Assembly (NCBI RefSeq): GCF_002878395.1
Contig: NC_061122.1
Location: forward strand, 75,146,480-75,210,479
Length of the DNA: 64,000 bases
Direction: 5' to 3'
DNA from: Capsicum annuum
Lineage: Eukaryota > Streptophyta > Magnoliopsida > Solanales > Solanaceae
This document shows positions 33,428 to 45,681 of this stretch, piece by piece (position 1 is the first letter of the stretch; every line of letters starts with the position of its first letter). Under the pieces are notes generated by a model. The model made no database searches. It was not told where the DNA came from and worked only from the letters and a program-made list of their open reading frames with translations. The position numbers were made by a program, and so were the translations under genes.

Positions 33428-34690
33428 TCACACCCCACCCTCAGAGCCCAAGATATGGACTCCCAAGTTAGCCAACCTATGAATATCCTTTACCAATCCT
33501 ATTTTATTCTTATCAAAATGAGATAAGCTCCCGATAGATAACCTGCTAAGAGTATCAACAACAATATTAGCTTTATTTGGATGATAGTAAAGACTCATGT
33601 CATAATCCTTAAGCAATTCTAGCCACCTTTTCTGCTTGAGATTTAGTTCCTTCTACGTAAAAACACACTAGAAGCTCTTAAGATCCAAATAAATATCCAT
33701 ATGCACCCTATAAAAATAATGTCGCCAGATCTTTAAGGAAAAGACCACATCTGCCAACTCTAGATCGCAAGTGAGATAATTCCTTTTGTGAACCTTAAGC
33801 TGCTTGGAAACATAGGCTACAACCTTACCATGCTGCATTAAAACATAATCTAGTCCCATACGGGACGTATCACATTATACAACAAACCCATTGGTACCTT
33901 TGGGCTGGGTCAAAACTAGCACAAAAGTCAACTTATCTTTTAATTTCTCAAAACAACCCTCACAAGTATTGGGCCACAAAAACATAACCCTTTTTTTGAG
34001 TCAACTTTATCAATGGAGCAAAAATAGAAAATAAACTCCTCATAAACTCCTATAATACCTAACCAAGCCTAAGAAGCTCCTAATGTTGATGCGAGTTATG
34101 GGTCTAGGCAACTTCTTAACTACCTCAACTTTCTATGGATCCACTTTGATCCCCTCACTAGAAACAACACACGAAAGAAAAGTTGGTACATTTAGCCAAA
34201 ACTTATGACTGAAGTTGATAAAAAAAAATCATCAATCCTAGGAAGAGAATACTTATTTTTCACCATCACTTATTCAACTGGTGATAGTCTATACACATCC
34301 GAAGAGTCCCATCTTTATTTTGTAGGAAAAACATAGGAGTACACTATGGGGAAACACTAGGACAAATGAACCCTTTATCAAGAAGATCTTTTAATTATTC
34401 TGTAAGATCCATTAGTTCGTCTGGAGCCATCCTATAAGGAGGAATGGAAATAGGATGGGTATCTGACAGAAGATTAATCCCAAAGTCTATTTCCCTATCG
34501 AGGGAATTTCATCAAGAAACATTTCAGGAATTTCATTAACCATTGGGACAGATTGCAAAGAGGGACTCTTAGAGTCAGAATCCTTAACCCAAACTGGATG
34601 ATACAGATACCCTTTTGATATTATTTTTTGATATCTAAGATAAGAAATAAACCTCTCTCTTTGGGGAATAAAGAACTCCCCTCTCATTCA
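33428..34690 (-). pseudogene. Reverse transcriptase with its palm deleted, and RNase H, second family-1 element
   Basis: Leftward from 34,690: linker 'RYQKIISKGYLYHPVWVKDSDSK', 'FLDEIPSIGK', fingers with 'LIKGSFVLVFPHSV' and 'KNKYSLPRIDDF'. Near 34,225 comes a jump to 'HKFWLNVPTFLSCVVSSEGIKVDP', the thumb. About 100 residues, including the F/Y-x-D-D box, are missing. The connection follows ('ITRINIRSFLGLVRYYRSL'), then RNase H: 'CDTSRMGLDYVLMQHGKVVAYVSKQL', 'NYLTCDLELADVVFSLKIWRHYFY', 'NKANIVVDTLSRLS'. RNase H is nearly open (33,428-33,859) with the catalytic-site Asp of 'CDTS' visible. Without the palm the gene is dead. Confidence 0.8.
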
Positions 34691-34725
34691 ATCACCAGTT
34701 CATTAGGGAATTGAAAATTGAACCT

Positions 34726-35121
34726 TCAGGTCCTATAATCTAGAGAAGCATAACACGAATAAAGCCAATCCATCCCTAAGATTACATCAAAATCTATCTT
34801 ATCCAGCTCTATCAAATCCACTAATGTCTCCCTATTATGAATAGACACCACACAACCCCAATAGATTTTTCTAGCAACTGTAGCATCATCCACCAATATC
34901 AAAACAAAAAAGGGGCTAGAAATACTTTTAGGACAAAAAATAAAGTGCACAGCCACATAAGGGATCATACAAGATAGGGTAGAACCCGTATAAAAAATAG
35001 TAAACATCATGAGAGTAGAGCTATAATATTTGATTGACAACGTTTGGAGATACCACAGATTCCTAATGGGTACAAAGTTCATAGAAATGATTTCGGCTAG
35101 TGTCGGTACCCAAAGTGTCAC
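34726..35121 (-). pseudogene. Retropepsin of the second family-1 element, active-site Asp lost
   Basis: A 131-codon open frame covering the whole protease. 'TIFYTGSTLSCMIPYVAVHF' is the active-site segment, with Tyr where the catalytic Asp of D-x-G-S/T should be. 'FCPKSISSPFFVLILVDDATVARKIYWGCVVSIHNRETLVDLIEL' and 'DFDVILGMDWLYSCYASLDYRT' are the standard middle and end, the last intact. It starts at a chance Met; the native protein would be continuous with gag. It is unusually free of stops, but the Tyr substitution should inactivate it. Confidence 0.75.
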
Positions 35122-36339
35122 CTTTAGGTGTTGGAGCTGAAGAAGTGGCTACTGGAACTTTGTTAGCTCTAGTGGCAACTTTGGCTGAAGGATAATCTCA
35201 CTGCATGTGACCAAATTCACCATAATTAAAGCTCTAATTTCTCCCCTCTTAACAATAACCATGATGAAGCTTCCCATAAAATCAATAAGGAGGATAAGGT
35301 AGGGTTGACTGAGCTCCACTATCCTGAGTCTGGGACCCTATGCCTTAGGAATACTGCTCGTCTAAAAATGATGATCACTCGAAGGCTTAGGATAAAGAGC
35401 ACTGGCAACGAATATGAAGTTCTCCAATTCTTCTTCTTAGTCTACTGTCTACCTTCTCTTCTACTATTTTGCTGATTTGTACCTACTTCGAATGCCTGAA
35501 CCACTTGTTCTATATCTTTCCTATCTCTACTTGATTTTTCTTTTCATCCTCCGCCTGTTGCATATAAACTACAAGCCTGCATATTCTGTATCATTATTTA
35601 ACATCATAACCTTGTATTCCAATACAAAGTCATGGGACAACCCAGAAGCAAACTTCCTTATTTGGGATCTCATACTCGAAACTAGTTCAGGAGCATAGTG
35701 AGACAACTGATGGAACTTCAAAGCATACTCCTTGACACTTATCTTTACTTCAAATTCTCAAACTTTTTAGCCTTAGCTTTTCTTAACTCCCAAGGAAAAA
35801 AGTGATCAAGAAAAGCACCTAAAATACCATCTCACACCGCTGGCCCAACATCATTACCCCTCATCGATTCCTATTCCTCATACCACTATAATCCATATAT
35901 TTTAACTGATATACAACATACTCTACATCTTTAGAATTCATAGCATGCATTACCCTAAATATCATCTTCATCTTATCAATAAACCTCTAAGGATCCTTCT
36001 CAACCTTAAAGCCTATAAAGGTTAGGGGATTCAACCTTATGAACTAAAAAACCTGAGTGAAATAAGATGGATAAGAAATAAAACCAACACAATCAGACTG
36101 AAGAGATTGTGATGATATTAATTGAGCAAGAATATCAATAGACTGATGGAACTCCATATTAGAGATATCTCCCTGGGGCGACCGAGCATAAGCTTCGCCA
36201 CCTCAGAGGCAGCGATAGGAGCAAGGACCATAGACTTGGTCTGTACTCCATAAGTAGGATGAGTTCCCTTAATATTTTTTTAAGGTAGGACAGAGGGTCC
36301 AATAGAGTTTCTAAGACCATCGAATATTCGGGGAGGCAT
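35122..36339 (-). pseudogene. gag remnant of the second family-1 element
   Basis: The reading begins at 36,339 with 'MPPRIFDGLRNSI', a usual chromovirus gag start about 190 bp inside the PBS. It soon meets a stop, then 'PTYGVQTKSMVLAPIAASEVA'. The capsid is visible as 'NPLTFIGFKVEKDP', 'MKMIFRVMHAMNSKDVEYVVYQLK', 'RKAKAKKFENLK' and 'RIRSQIRKFASGLSHDFVLEYKVMMLNNDTEYA'. Zinc knuckle cysteines are not preserved near 35,200-35,260. Several stops and frameshifts break it. It is the least truncated gag in the window. Confidence 0.7.
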
Positions 36340-36532
36340 GATCTGAAATGTGAGTAATCCAAGTGTTAGAGAAGTTTCATAACACTAGACTCTATAGCCC
36401 AAAATAGAACACAAGAAAAAGAGTTATTCCTAAATGCCTTATAGCCTCCCCCTTATAAGTGTGGTGCGTTAAACACTGATAAAAAAGACTTTACTCAACA
36501 TGGATTTTTAGACCCCAACTATACTAAACCAT

Positions 36533-36546
36533 GATCTAATATCAAT
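36533..36546 (-). other. Degenerate primer-binding site, second family-1 element
   Basis: On the - strand TTGATATTAGATC, directly inside the LTR end, matches TGGTATCAGAGC at about two thirds of positions. Confidence 0.55.
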
Positions 36547-36548
36547 TT

Positions 36549-37390
36549 TGTAATGATCAAACTAGGGCTTAGTCCTGATGGGTATTTCAAGCCCAACATG
36601 GATCGATGACCACCTCCTTAGCCTAACCTCAAAATCACAATAATAATAAATAAGTAAAAGCCAATGAAGATTGTAACAAAAGATAAATATATCAAATAAA
36701 AGTTCTAAGAGTCCAAAACTAACAATCCAACCCACACTTATCCACAAAAGCCTCTAAAACCAGAATACCAAACTAGGTCAGGACATGCCCCCGACCATGA
36801 CAAAGAAAAGTCATAATTCCTAAAATCTGATAGCAAACCTAATGAAATGACAAGGATTTCCAAAAGATAGAGGCCTACCACTTTACAGTAAATAAAACGA
36901 CGTACCACTGCACCTAACACTACACAAGAGTAATAGAAAACCTTTTGACCCTATAATATGAAATGATGTAGCATCTAGGGATGGTTAATAGGATAAGAAC
37001 TGGCATGTAACTCAGGAAAAGTGATAAAATAATGCCATGTCCAAAATCAGCCAAAACCACATGCAAACATTCATATATACATATATAAGATGTCAGGCTA
37101 GGGTAAAGGGTCATGAACATAAGATTTTAAAATCATTAACCTGGACTTTGTAGCTCTATTCATCCTAAGGGAAACCACGGACTATATGGATTCAGTTTCC
37201 CCTACTGAAAAGGCCTAACGCCTATTAGCAATAGGAACTGAGGAAATACGAAGGAGGGCTAAAGACTTCAAAGGCTCTAGAAATCCTAAAAATAAAAAAT
37301 ATGTACCAAGCACACAATCATATAGACCCCTACGTTGGCAAATTATGATTTCCAGTAATGGTTCCCCCTTCCCCCAACCTCTACCTTTAC
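36549..37390 (-). mobile_element. 5' LTR of the second family-1 element, only the 3' ~840 bp
   Basis: It aligns with 29,790-30,610 (CACAAGAGTAATAGAAAACC, GTCCAAAACxxACAATCCAACC, AACTGGCATGTAACTxAGGAAAAG), then diverges near 37,380-37,400. The upstream ~1.2 kb of the LTR is missing. A TATATACATATATAAG stretch at about 37,075 is the counterpart of the TATA-like site in the 3' LTR. - strand frames at 36,562-37,433 are LTR read-through, not genes. Confidence 0.75.
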
Positions 37391-37442
37391 AGTGAACTCT
37401 ACTAGACATGTGCTTGTATGACGAGATTGACAAAACCTAAGG

Positions 37443-37456
37443 TTTTAATACAAACT
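37443..37456 (-). other. Degenerate primer-binding site of the family-2 element
   Basis: On the - strand TTTGTATTAAAACC, one base inside the LTR end, is a decayed TGGTATCAGAGCC. It marks the true 5' end of the family-2 interior. Confidence 0.5.
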
Positions 37457-37457
37457 T

Positions 37458-39773
37458 TGTAAATACCCAAGTGGGTATGAGTGGCACCCCAACTAACCCT
37501 TTAATGGGAGAACCATCTAACCCAATCCTTAACCAATCCATATAATCACATGAGGTAGAGGAAGAATATGTAGAAGAAGAATATGTCTTTAAACATAATA
37601 AATAAATGAAAAAATCCTAACTATTACATCCCCAGAATATAAAAGTCATCATAAAAGATGCAAACAAAAAAGTGTAAGAGTGAACCAAAATTGCTAATAA
37701 AATAAAAATGTTGATTGTAAGACAACTGCAATTATGAAGATCCGTGGAAGCCTAAATAACAGTATCTCAGTATCGAACTGAATCAACTGGCGATGCTAGA
37801 TATGAGCTCGCGTAGAAATCTCTAAATTATAAGCTACACTTAATAAAAAGAGTATAGGAGTAGCATTGATTCAAACACTATGTACTGGTAGTCCTCATAG
37901 GTCGACTCAAAATAGAAAAATGTGCATCTCATGAATTAATAAAACATGAAAAATAGTACATCAACGCATAATGCATGTAAGTAAGATTGTCATATAAAAC
38001 ACTCAATTAAGGGCCTATGAAGGTTTAAAACTGATATCATGTGAATCACTCAATAGATAAATCAACCATCATGGAATAACTCTGTGAACACAATGTGGTC
38101 ACATCACAAATAATGATTAACACTTACACTGATTAATTGACAATAACATCCTGTAGCTCGAAAATTACACATGAAACCATCTCAAAACTCATGTGTCACT
38201 CACCTATACACACATTCTAAAGTAACTTATTTATGCATAACTAGTCATGACTTTCTTGAGAAAACCTAGGCTCTATTTAATATACCGGTGTGGTACCCGC
38301 CCATATCATACCTACTCATCCATAAGCTCATATTAAAATCAAGTGACTCAACTATCAAATTAGTATTTATATTTTTAATATCTTCTAACATATCAATACG
38401 TTCTAGTATTCAACAATCTCTCAGGATATTATTAATAGTATGCAAGTTCACAAGGGTGAACATTTTTCACATGTCATTTAAAAAACCTTTAACATTTTTA
38501 ATCTTATTCATACAAGCAATATCAAGCCAAATGAATCAATCAATCACAAATTATATTTGTAATCTAATCAATATTCTAATCAAATCACAAGACATATGAG
38601 AGACTATTTTGAGGATAACTTTGCATAAACCATAACCTACTTGAGTGAGGTATTTGTAGAAAACAAGCTAAATGATGAAAGCTTTCCCTTTCCTTAATTG
38701 CTCAGAATGCTAGTCATCTAAAACAAGCAAATTTAAGTCATTAATCATCTACTCTTTGATTCTACACTTTTGGAAATTCAAATCCACCAAGAGTAATTTG
38801 CGGTCTATAATGCTACCCAAAGGTTAATTAACTAACTATTAGTTTCATTATTCTCATATTCCCCAATATATTGAGTTTCTACTCCAGTTATCTCCTTTTA
38901 AGCAATTTTTATGCAAAAGTTCTCATTTTTTATGAAAGGTTCCTAATTACAAAATTTCAAGTTTATAAACAACTAATTCTTAATAGAAAGTATTAATTCA
39001 CAGTTTTAGAGTAATGTTACAGGATATTACATCTACTCAAGGGCTTTTTTTCCATTTTCATACCTATGATTATTAACCTATGAATCCCCCCTAATAATTT
39101 TCCCAATGATTCTAGGAAGTTAGTGGGTTACTAAACAAAGGAGTCAGCAGAAGAACTTACCACAATGAAGAAATTTTACCCCAAACTTACAAAAATTACC
39201 TCTATGAAGCTTTAGAATATTTTAGTATAAAAATCATAATACAACACCAAAATCAGGTGTTCTACCTCATATACTTCATAACAAAAGACCTATTTATCTC
39301 TTCACTTACCTTCCTATGGCAATAAAGGGATTGCTGTAGTGACCCTGATCAACTCTTTTATTCTTGCTACAACAGAATCCGGCTGCTACAACAATCTTGC
39401 TGAATGGTACTTTTCCTGTGGTCACTAAATAGTAGCTTAAGAAGAGTTTCTTCCTATCCTCATTTTACAACACAAATTCTCTAGTTAGATATAACAAAGT
39501 AACGTCAATGCAGAAACCCCTTTAATTACATGCTACAACTTCATTTTTTATCTTATTATTTTTCGTTGAGGTCAAGATTACTAGGTCACGTATAATGGAA
39601 TAAAACATTCCAAAATATAACATCGTGAATTAAAATTTACCACACATAGGTACAAAGCTATTTTTTCTATTCAAACTACCCTATCTTGAGGTTTTATTAA
39701 CTCAACTCCCAAAGAAAACTCTTGAAGGTTACTTAGGCCCTAAGCACTATTTAACAAGTTGGAGGATTGTTAA
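37458..39773 (-). mobile_element. 5' LTR of the family-2 gypsy element (~2.3 kb)
   Basis: On the + strand it starts TGTAAATACCCAAGTGGG, the reverse of the LTR end, and aligns with 25,731-26,080 and with the LTR at 51,592. The far end is placed near 39,773 at GGATTGTTAAA, a likely mutated ...TTACA; this end is uncertain. The zone near 39,330-39,470 holds TGCTGTAGTGACC, GCTACAACAG and GTAGC words, the family's motif region. No genes; the 103-codon + strand frame at 38,288-38,599 is low-complexity LTR sequence. Confidence 0.65.
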
Positions 39774-41563
39774 AATTAGCATATGCCCTATATTTGGGTA
39801 TAACTAATTTCTAGTTCCTTTATTCCAAGTTCTATGCGTGCTGCCAGCATGTATATGATCGAATAATAGTGTGGATAACTTGTGAAGTGAAAATCATTTC
39901 TGTTATTCATGATGTTCTGTATTTTATTAATATATCTTATTTTATGTTGCATCACTTCACACGTGTATAACATAATAAAAATGTTCTCTTTTTGAGGTTC
40001 TAAGGTCAAATCCATAGATTATGGTTCATTTGAGGACTAGGACTTTGTAATACTCTTCAAGGGCCTACGAGGCATTTAGATTGAGAATTTACATAATTAT
40101 TACTCTGAGGACTCATAGGAGGATATGAAGGATGCATATAAATCATGCGGTTCCACCATGGGTGACATCTAGCTATATAGGACAATGGGTGATATAGGTT
40201 TCTGACCAGATACATGGATATGCATCATATGCATTTATTTCATTATCTTTATCTTCTTGACTTGCGTTGAGACTAAGTTCTTTGCTCCTTTTAATCTTAT
40301 TTAAAGATCATGAGAACTATTTTTACCAAATTACCTCCTTGTTGCTATTGATAATGGTCGCTAGACTATGTCTCTTTCCTGAATTCGATAGCGTATATGT
40401 GGAGAGTATCAAATGACAGAAAATTGAATTTTTTTCTCATTACCACATTGAATTAAGGTCAGAAAATGATGCTATTAAGTACATATGAATTAATACACAT
40501 TCATGTTTATTTTTGCACCTTGTGTGTATGTGCGAGGCTTATGTCTCTAGCACTAATTTATTAGTGGTGTTCAAGATCTTCACCCAAATGTCCTGACATA
40601 GTTGGTAACTGATTTCATGGTTTACGGAATCTTTTCTATTATTTATGTATCATTTTTTATAGGTACGTGAGTCTCTTAGTTCTATTTGATACTCGTAGCG
40701 GCTTGTGCAGTCAAATGTTAGGTAGAACATTTTTACTTTGATATGTGATTTATGAGCTGGTGGCTAACCTTTCTTTTTGTATGTCATCTCATTTTTCATT
40801 GGGTTGAGTGGTCATCATAGGTGTTTGGGAAATATATCATCACGATATTTTTTGTTTTGACAAATTTATAAATGAAATATTATTGTACATGTATTGAATT
40901 TTTATGTTCTGAAATGAATACTAAATTTATATTATATGAAAGAGCTTTCACATATAAATTAAGTATTGTTGGTTAAGTTTTTAAATATTATTTATTGGAT
41001 ACACTTTGGGATGACTCAAATGGCTTGACTTGACACTTCCATAATGGAGATCTCAAGTTTGAAATCCCTTGTCTACAATATTGGTTGACTTTTTGGGATT
41101 AACTTGTCACACGAGGATTGCCTAGTCGATTTATCTTTTCTTTGTTATTTTTGAGCTATTGCATAAGAGAAACATTTATCTTATGTGCACTTAATGGTTA
41201 TAACAACTTTGAGTTCTTCGTCATCATAAAAAATTAAATAATATTTATTGTACACCGATAGAATACTTCTAAGAAGTAAACCGAAAATTAAGTTGAGAAT
41301 TTTTTATTGAAAAAACATTAACATATAAATTGAATATTACTGTATTTATGAAATATTATTTTATACCATGAAACTCTATGTTGTAAATTAAATATATTAT
41401 TGAATATCTAAGTTGAATATTATTAACAAAAATTATGGATGTTATTTGTTATTTCAAGAATATTGTTGTAAATGTAATAAACACTTCATTATTGTAAATT
41501 GAATATGTAACTTGAATGTAAAAAATTTATAAATTGATTTTCCTAAAATTACTTGGAATACTG
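39774..41563. other. Unassigned AT-rich stretch
   Basis: No domain, no LTR ends and no long frame (the longest, 75 codons on the - strand at 39,788-40,015, resembles nothing I know). Between 41,230 and 41,540 it becomes very AT-rich with repeated TTGTAAATTGAATAT words. It may be host intergenic DNA or a very old element. Confidence 0.3.
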
Positions 41564-41627
41564 CCAGACATATATACTATGAAGAATCATTCTTTCCAGA
41601 CATATATACTATGCAGAATCATTCTTT
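41564..41627. repeat. Direct tandem duplication, 2 x 32 bp
   Basis: Two copies of CCAGACATATATACTATG(A/C)AGAATCATTCTTT differ at one base, so the duplication is recent compared with its surroundings. Confidence 0.9.
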
Positions 41628-43761
41628 GTTTTAAATGGCAAATATATTTTATCGTTTGAATTCCTTACAATAACTGATTTTGAATATCGATATAAGAATA
41701 ATGAGATAGAGAAAAACATAAGTCTTACATTTACTAGTGATTTTGTTTATGTAATTAAGCCTAACTTTAAGAAGTAATATGTCTTATAATTCATTGCTTC
41801 TAATCACATATACGAGTCAATAAAATAAACTGGTCAATCTAATTAGTTATAGGATATTGTATGTAATTTTCATAAGATACCATGTAAGTTTCCGTATATG
41901 GTATGGTTTTGTTTTAATCCTTCTTTTTTATAAATCATGATTTGTCCTTCAAATTGGCTGGTCTTAACTTTTTTCTCTTCAAATGGCCCGATCATAAATC
42001 TTTCCTCCTCGATAATAACTAAACTTATGTCTAGTGGGACATGAGTTCTTTTAGAAACTGAAGTCATGAAGGTCAGAATTTGTGAGATCTTATGATACAA
42101 AATCTTTTTAATTTTATTTTTTAGATACGAATATATAAACTACGCTCCATAAAAAAATTCTTATTATAAGAGGAAAAATTAAAAACAAACACAATATACA
42201 GACAAAAGTGCAAATGACCCTTTGTAGGTATAAACCTCATATACTTTATTTATGATGGACATATCATCTTTTAGAATCAACAGCTTTTACCCAACAATGT
42301 AAAATTATGATTCTAACTATCCTATCTAATGGTAAATCGTATTTTCAAAATTTTTAGCAATTTTTAATTTTAACAAAACATATATCACCTCCAATAAAAC
42401 TCAATAATATTAAGGGTGCGGGAGATCTTCCTATTTCTCTTCCCACTGGCTCTAGTAATGATTTTTCTATCACCCGCCGTTATTGCTATGCCACCATCTA
42501 TTGTTGATCTGTCCCCGTTCACCACTTATTTGCTTGAAAATTGTTCAAGTTTCATGAAAAATTACTAATCTTTCCATTGCTTTTTTCACCATAGTTTGTT
42601 CTTTGCCAAAGTTCTCTCCCATGACTTTTACAACTTATTTTTCTCCCCACGTATATTTGAATATCACTATATATTTTCTATGTCAAGTGTATATCATTAT
42701 ATAGATTTGACATTTAATAATATATATTCCTATATGCAAAAAATACAAGTTATATATGTTATACACACAACATACAGTAATATGCATACTTAAACGCTTT
42801 GTGTGCTATGTCTCGATCCTAGGACCAGTTGTTTATCTCGGAGGTCTAAAATTTCTAGGGAGATTTTGAATTATATCCTAGACTTTTATGTCTTCAACCA
42901 TTATTGTAGAGACCCTCCTTGTTGCACCCCATCCCCCCACCCCCTTTTTTTTGCTTTCTATCAAAATAATTTTATTAAAATATTTAAAAAGGTCATCAAA
43001 TCCAAAAGTAACTAAAGATGTCTCAAAAAAAAATTAGATTAAAAGATCAGAGTCATCATTTGACATTGAGTTTCATGTGCCAAGTCAATTAGAAAATATT
43101 TTCTTTTTAAAAACAGTTGACTCTAAATTAATCAACGAACAAAGATTCTTGTGAAGGAATTCTGTAGAACGAGGGTAAGATGTGAGGCACCCCCTCGATT
43201 CCGTCGTTTTAGAACGATCACTTCGTTGATTTATATCGTCTAAATTAACACTAAAAATGAATCAAATTTCACAAACAAAGCAAACAAATACATAAACACG
43301 AGCACAAACATCCCGAGCCTTGTCTCGAACGGCCGTCGAATGCATAGTACTTTGGGACATTCCCCAGTAAAATGAATATATTTAAAAAGAAAGCAACAAA
43401 GTAAAGAGCAAACAACACAAAAAATGATTAAATCGCACAAACAATTAGCAAAACTAGGATTTGCCTATCAATGATACGATCCAAGATCAAATTTAATTAA
43501 AAATTTTCATTTTAATACAACAAAATCATGATCCAATTAGCTCAAAATTCAATTCTCTTAGTCAAACTTAATAGTCGTAACTCACGATCATTCCAATAGA
43601 TAGTCATAAACACATGATGACTATGAGACAATCAATTGATAAGCAGTAAACAGTTGGCACAAAGTGATGAAGAAGATAAGAAGAAATTCAACGAGTAAGC
43701 AAAATCAAAAAGAAAATCATAGCATTTAAACAAACATTATCCCATACATATCATTAAAAAA
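41628..43761. other. Unassigned stretch before the copia element
   Basis: No convincing gene. 42,930-42,952 is a C-run followed by a T-run. From 43,170 to 43,450, TGTGAGGCACCCCCTCGATTCCGTCG and the more GC-rich text after it look like the start of another LTR or element, but no partner or interior is found. It ends at the copia LTR. Confidence 0.3.
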
Positions 43762-43870
43762 TGTTGGGATATGAGACTTTTTTCCTTCCTATGTGGATAA
43801 ATAAAGCTCAATTTGGACCAATCAACTTTTTTTCATAGGCCCATTACTATGGGGCATATATATGTACATA

Positions 43871-43930
<60 letters not shown>

Positions 43931-44551
43931 GGTTTTATTTCACCATTCACAAAGAGAGTTTTAATAGCCACAAAAGAGAGAAAGTGTGCAGATTTTTGCA
44001 CCCCAATTTCAACCACAATAATCAACTTTAAATTGTGATTTCCACTTTATTTCTTGTATGATTGAGCTAATTTATGGAAATATTGTTCCTATAATCTTAA
44101 TCTTTGATTATAAATTGATGAAGTTGGATTTGGTGGGCTGTAGCTACTATTTTTCATTCCCAATCAGTAGCTGCATTTTTGGTGTTTGTGCTCCTTTTTA
44201 TTCTCTAGTTTTGGTGCTATGTTGGTGTATTGTTTATCATTGTTTTACACTTTTTTCAAGGCCAATTTTGGAGAACAATATTGTAAATCTTGGTAGTTAT
44301 AGTGAATGTTTGGTCCCGTGGCTTTTTACTCTTCACATAGAAGGGGTTTTCACATAAATTTTATGTGTTGTGTGGTTGATTTTATTCTTGTATTATCGTA
44401 TTTGTGTGGTTGATATATTTGCTACAATTACTATTTTTATTTGGTTTGATTGTCTCCTCTTAGTTCAAATTGAAAGAAAAAGTTTAAACTTGGGTATTCT
44501 TCCGCTGCTACCTTGTCGGACATTTTGACTGTGCCCTTGCCTTTTCCAACA
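43762..44551 (+). mobile_element. 5' LTR of a Ty1/copia element (790 bp)
   Basis: It starts TGTTGGGATATGAGAC and ends ...CCTTTTCCAACA three bases before the PBS. It contains a (TA)n tract at 43,856-43,930 in the position of the promoter. Frames in both strands through this tract (for example Tyr-Ile repeats) are artefacts of the microsatellite. No matching 3' LTR is seen downstream of pol. Confidence 0.8.
43856..43930. repeat. (TA)n microsatellite with TACA interruptions inside the copia LTR
   Basis: About 75 bp of TATATA with three CATA interruptions. It lies where the LTR's TATA box would be, so it may be an expanded TATA region. Confidence 0.9.
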
Positions 44552-44554
44552 AAG

Positions 44555-44567
44555 TGGTATCAGAGCG
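44555..44567 (+). other. Primer-binding site of the copia element (tRNA-iMet)
   Basis: TGGTATCAGAGCG, a perfect 12-base match to the plant initiator-tRNA consensus, three bases after the LTR. Confidence 0.9.
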
Positions 44568-44608
44568 TAGGTTATTATTGATTGTCTATTTGAATAATGT
44601 AGGTAATT

Positions 44609-45240
44609 ATGAACAAAATAGTTTATTTTAATGATAGTAATTGTCATACTTGGAAAGGCAAGATGAAAGATCTTCTATTTTACAAGATAATGTTAGAAAT
44701 CATATTGTGAATGAGACACATGCCCTAAGTTTGTGGGACAAGCTCAAAATACTTTATATTTTGAAGACTGACAATAAAAAGTTGTTCCTACTTAAGCAAT
44801 TGATAAATATCAGGTATAAAGAGGACAACTCTATTTCTGGTTATATAAATGACTTTCAGGGTGTCCTTGACCAGCTGTCCAAAATATTTATAAAGTTCGA
44901 TGAAGAAATTTAGGGAATTTGGCTTCTTAATACTCTGTCAGACTCTTGAGAAACTTTTTGAGTTTCTTTGACTAATTCTGCTCCCAGTGGTGGTGTAACT
45001 ATAAAATATGCTAAGAGTGGTATCTTAAATAAAGAAATGAGAAGAAGATCTCAAGCCTCATTTTCTTGATCTTTACACTCTAGTATTTTAGTTACTGAAG
45101 AAAGGGGAAAAAACATGTCCAGAGGTCCAAATGATAGATATGAAAGTAGAATCAAGTCAAAGTCTAAATTTAAGAATGTTACATGTAACTATTATAATAA
45201 ACAAGGGCATATCGTGAAATACTGTTAAAAACATAAGAGA
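44609..45240 (+). pseudogene. gag of the copia element
   Basis: ATG at 44,609 opens 'MNKIVYFNDSNCHTWKGKMK', a usual Tork/Tnt1-like gag start. Near 44,678 the text jumps and changes frame to 'QDNVRNHIVNETHALSLWDKL', suggesting about 50 codons lost. 'LLKQLINIRYKEDNSISGYIN' and 'FQGVLDQLSKI' (UBN2-type gag) run to a TAG stop at 44,911 in place of Gln. 'GIWLLNTLSDS' and 'APSGGVTIK' follow after it. The zinc knuckle near 45,180-45,225 reads C-N-Y-Y-N-K-Q-G-H-I-V-K-Y-C, the second Cys changed to Tyr. Packaging would fail. Confidence 0.8.
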
Positions 45241-45243
45241 GAT

Positions 45244-45670
45244 ATGGGACAACAAAATAAAGAAAAAGATAATGAAAATCATGTTGCTGATGTTATTAAT
45301 GATGATCTTCTTGTTGCTTGTGGTGACAATTCCATTAATCTTGTTCGCGATGAGTCTAGTTGGTTTGTGGATTCTGGTGCTACTTCTCATATTACGCTAA
45401 AGAAGAATTTTTTTTCTTCTTATACTTCATGTAATTTTAGAATGTTAAAAATGAGTAAGAATGATGAAGTTAAAGTATTTAGCATGGTCACTATTTGTTT
45501 GGAAAGTAAAAATGGTTCCAAACTAGTTCTCAACAATGTAAAACATGCTCCAGATATTCGCTTGAATCTAATTTCTGAAGGGAACCTTCACGATGGGGGT
45601 TATGTTAACGCCCTTGGTGCTGGCCAATAGAAGCTTACTAGAGGTTTGATGATTGTGGCTTGAGTTTACA
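45244..45670 (+). pseudogene. Protease of the copia element, active-site motif intact
   Basis: A 128-codon open frame with 'SSWFVDSGATSHIT' (D-S-G intact, about codon 43 of the frame), 'LVLNNVKHAPDIRLNLISEG' and 'NALGAGQ*KLTRG'. Two stops close it: TAG at 45,628, where relatives have Trp, and TGA at 45,660, where relatives have Arg (CGA to TGA). In copia elements protease lies between gag and integrase, as here. Confidence 0.8.
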
Positions 45671-45681
45671 AGTTTTCTAAC

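Noticed and set aside
38288..38599. 103-codon + strand frame, Ser/Ile-rich, membrane-like
   Set aside because: It is antisense within the family-2 LTR. The hydrophobic look follows from AT-rich codons.
42596..43015. Two adjacent + strand frames that could be a small secreted protein
   Set aside because: No signal peptide of clear form, a homopolymer-rich 3' part, and no support from neighbours.
43813..44031. Overlapping frames on both strands with Tyr-Ile repeats
   Set aside because: They are the (TA)n microsatellite of the copia LTR read as protein.
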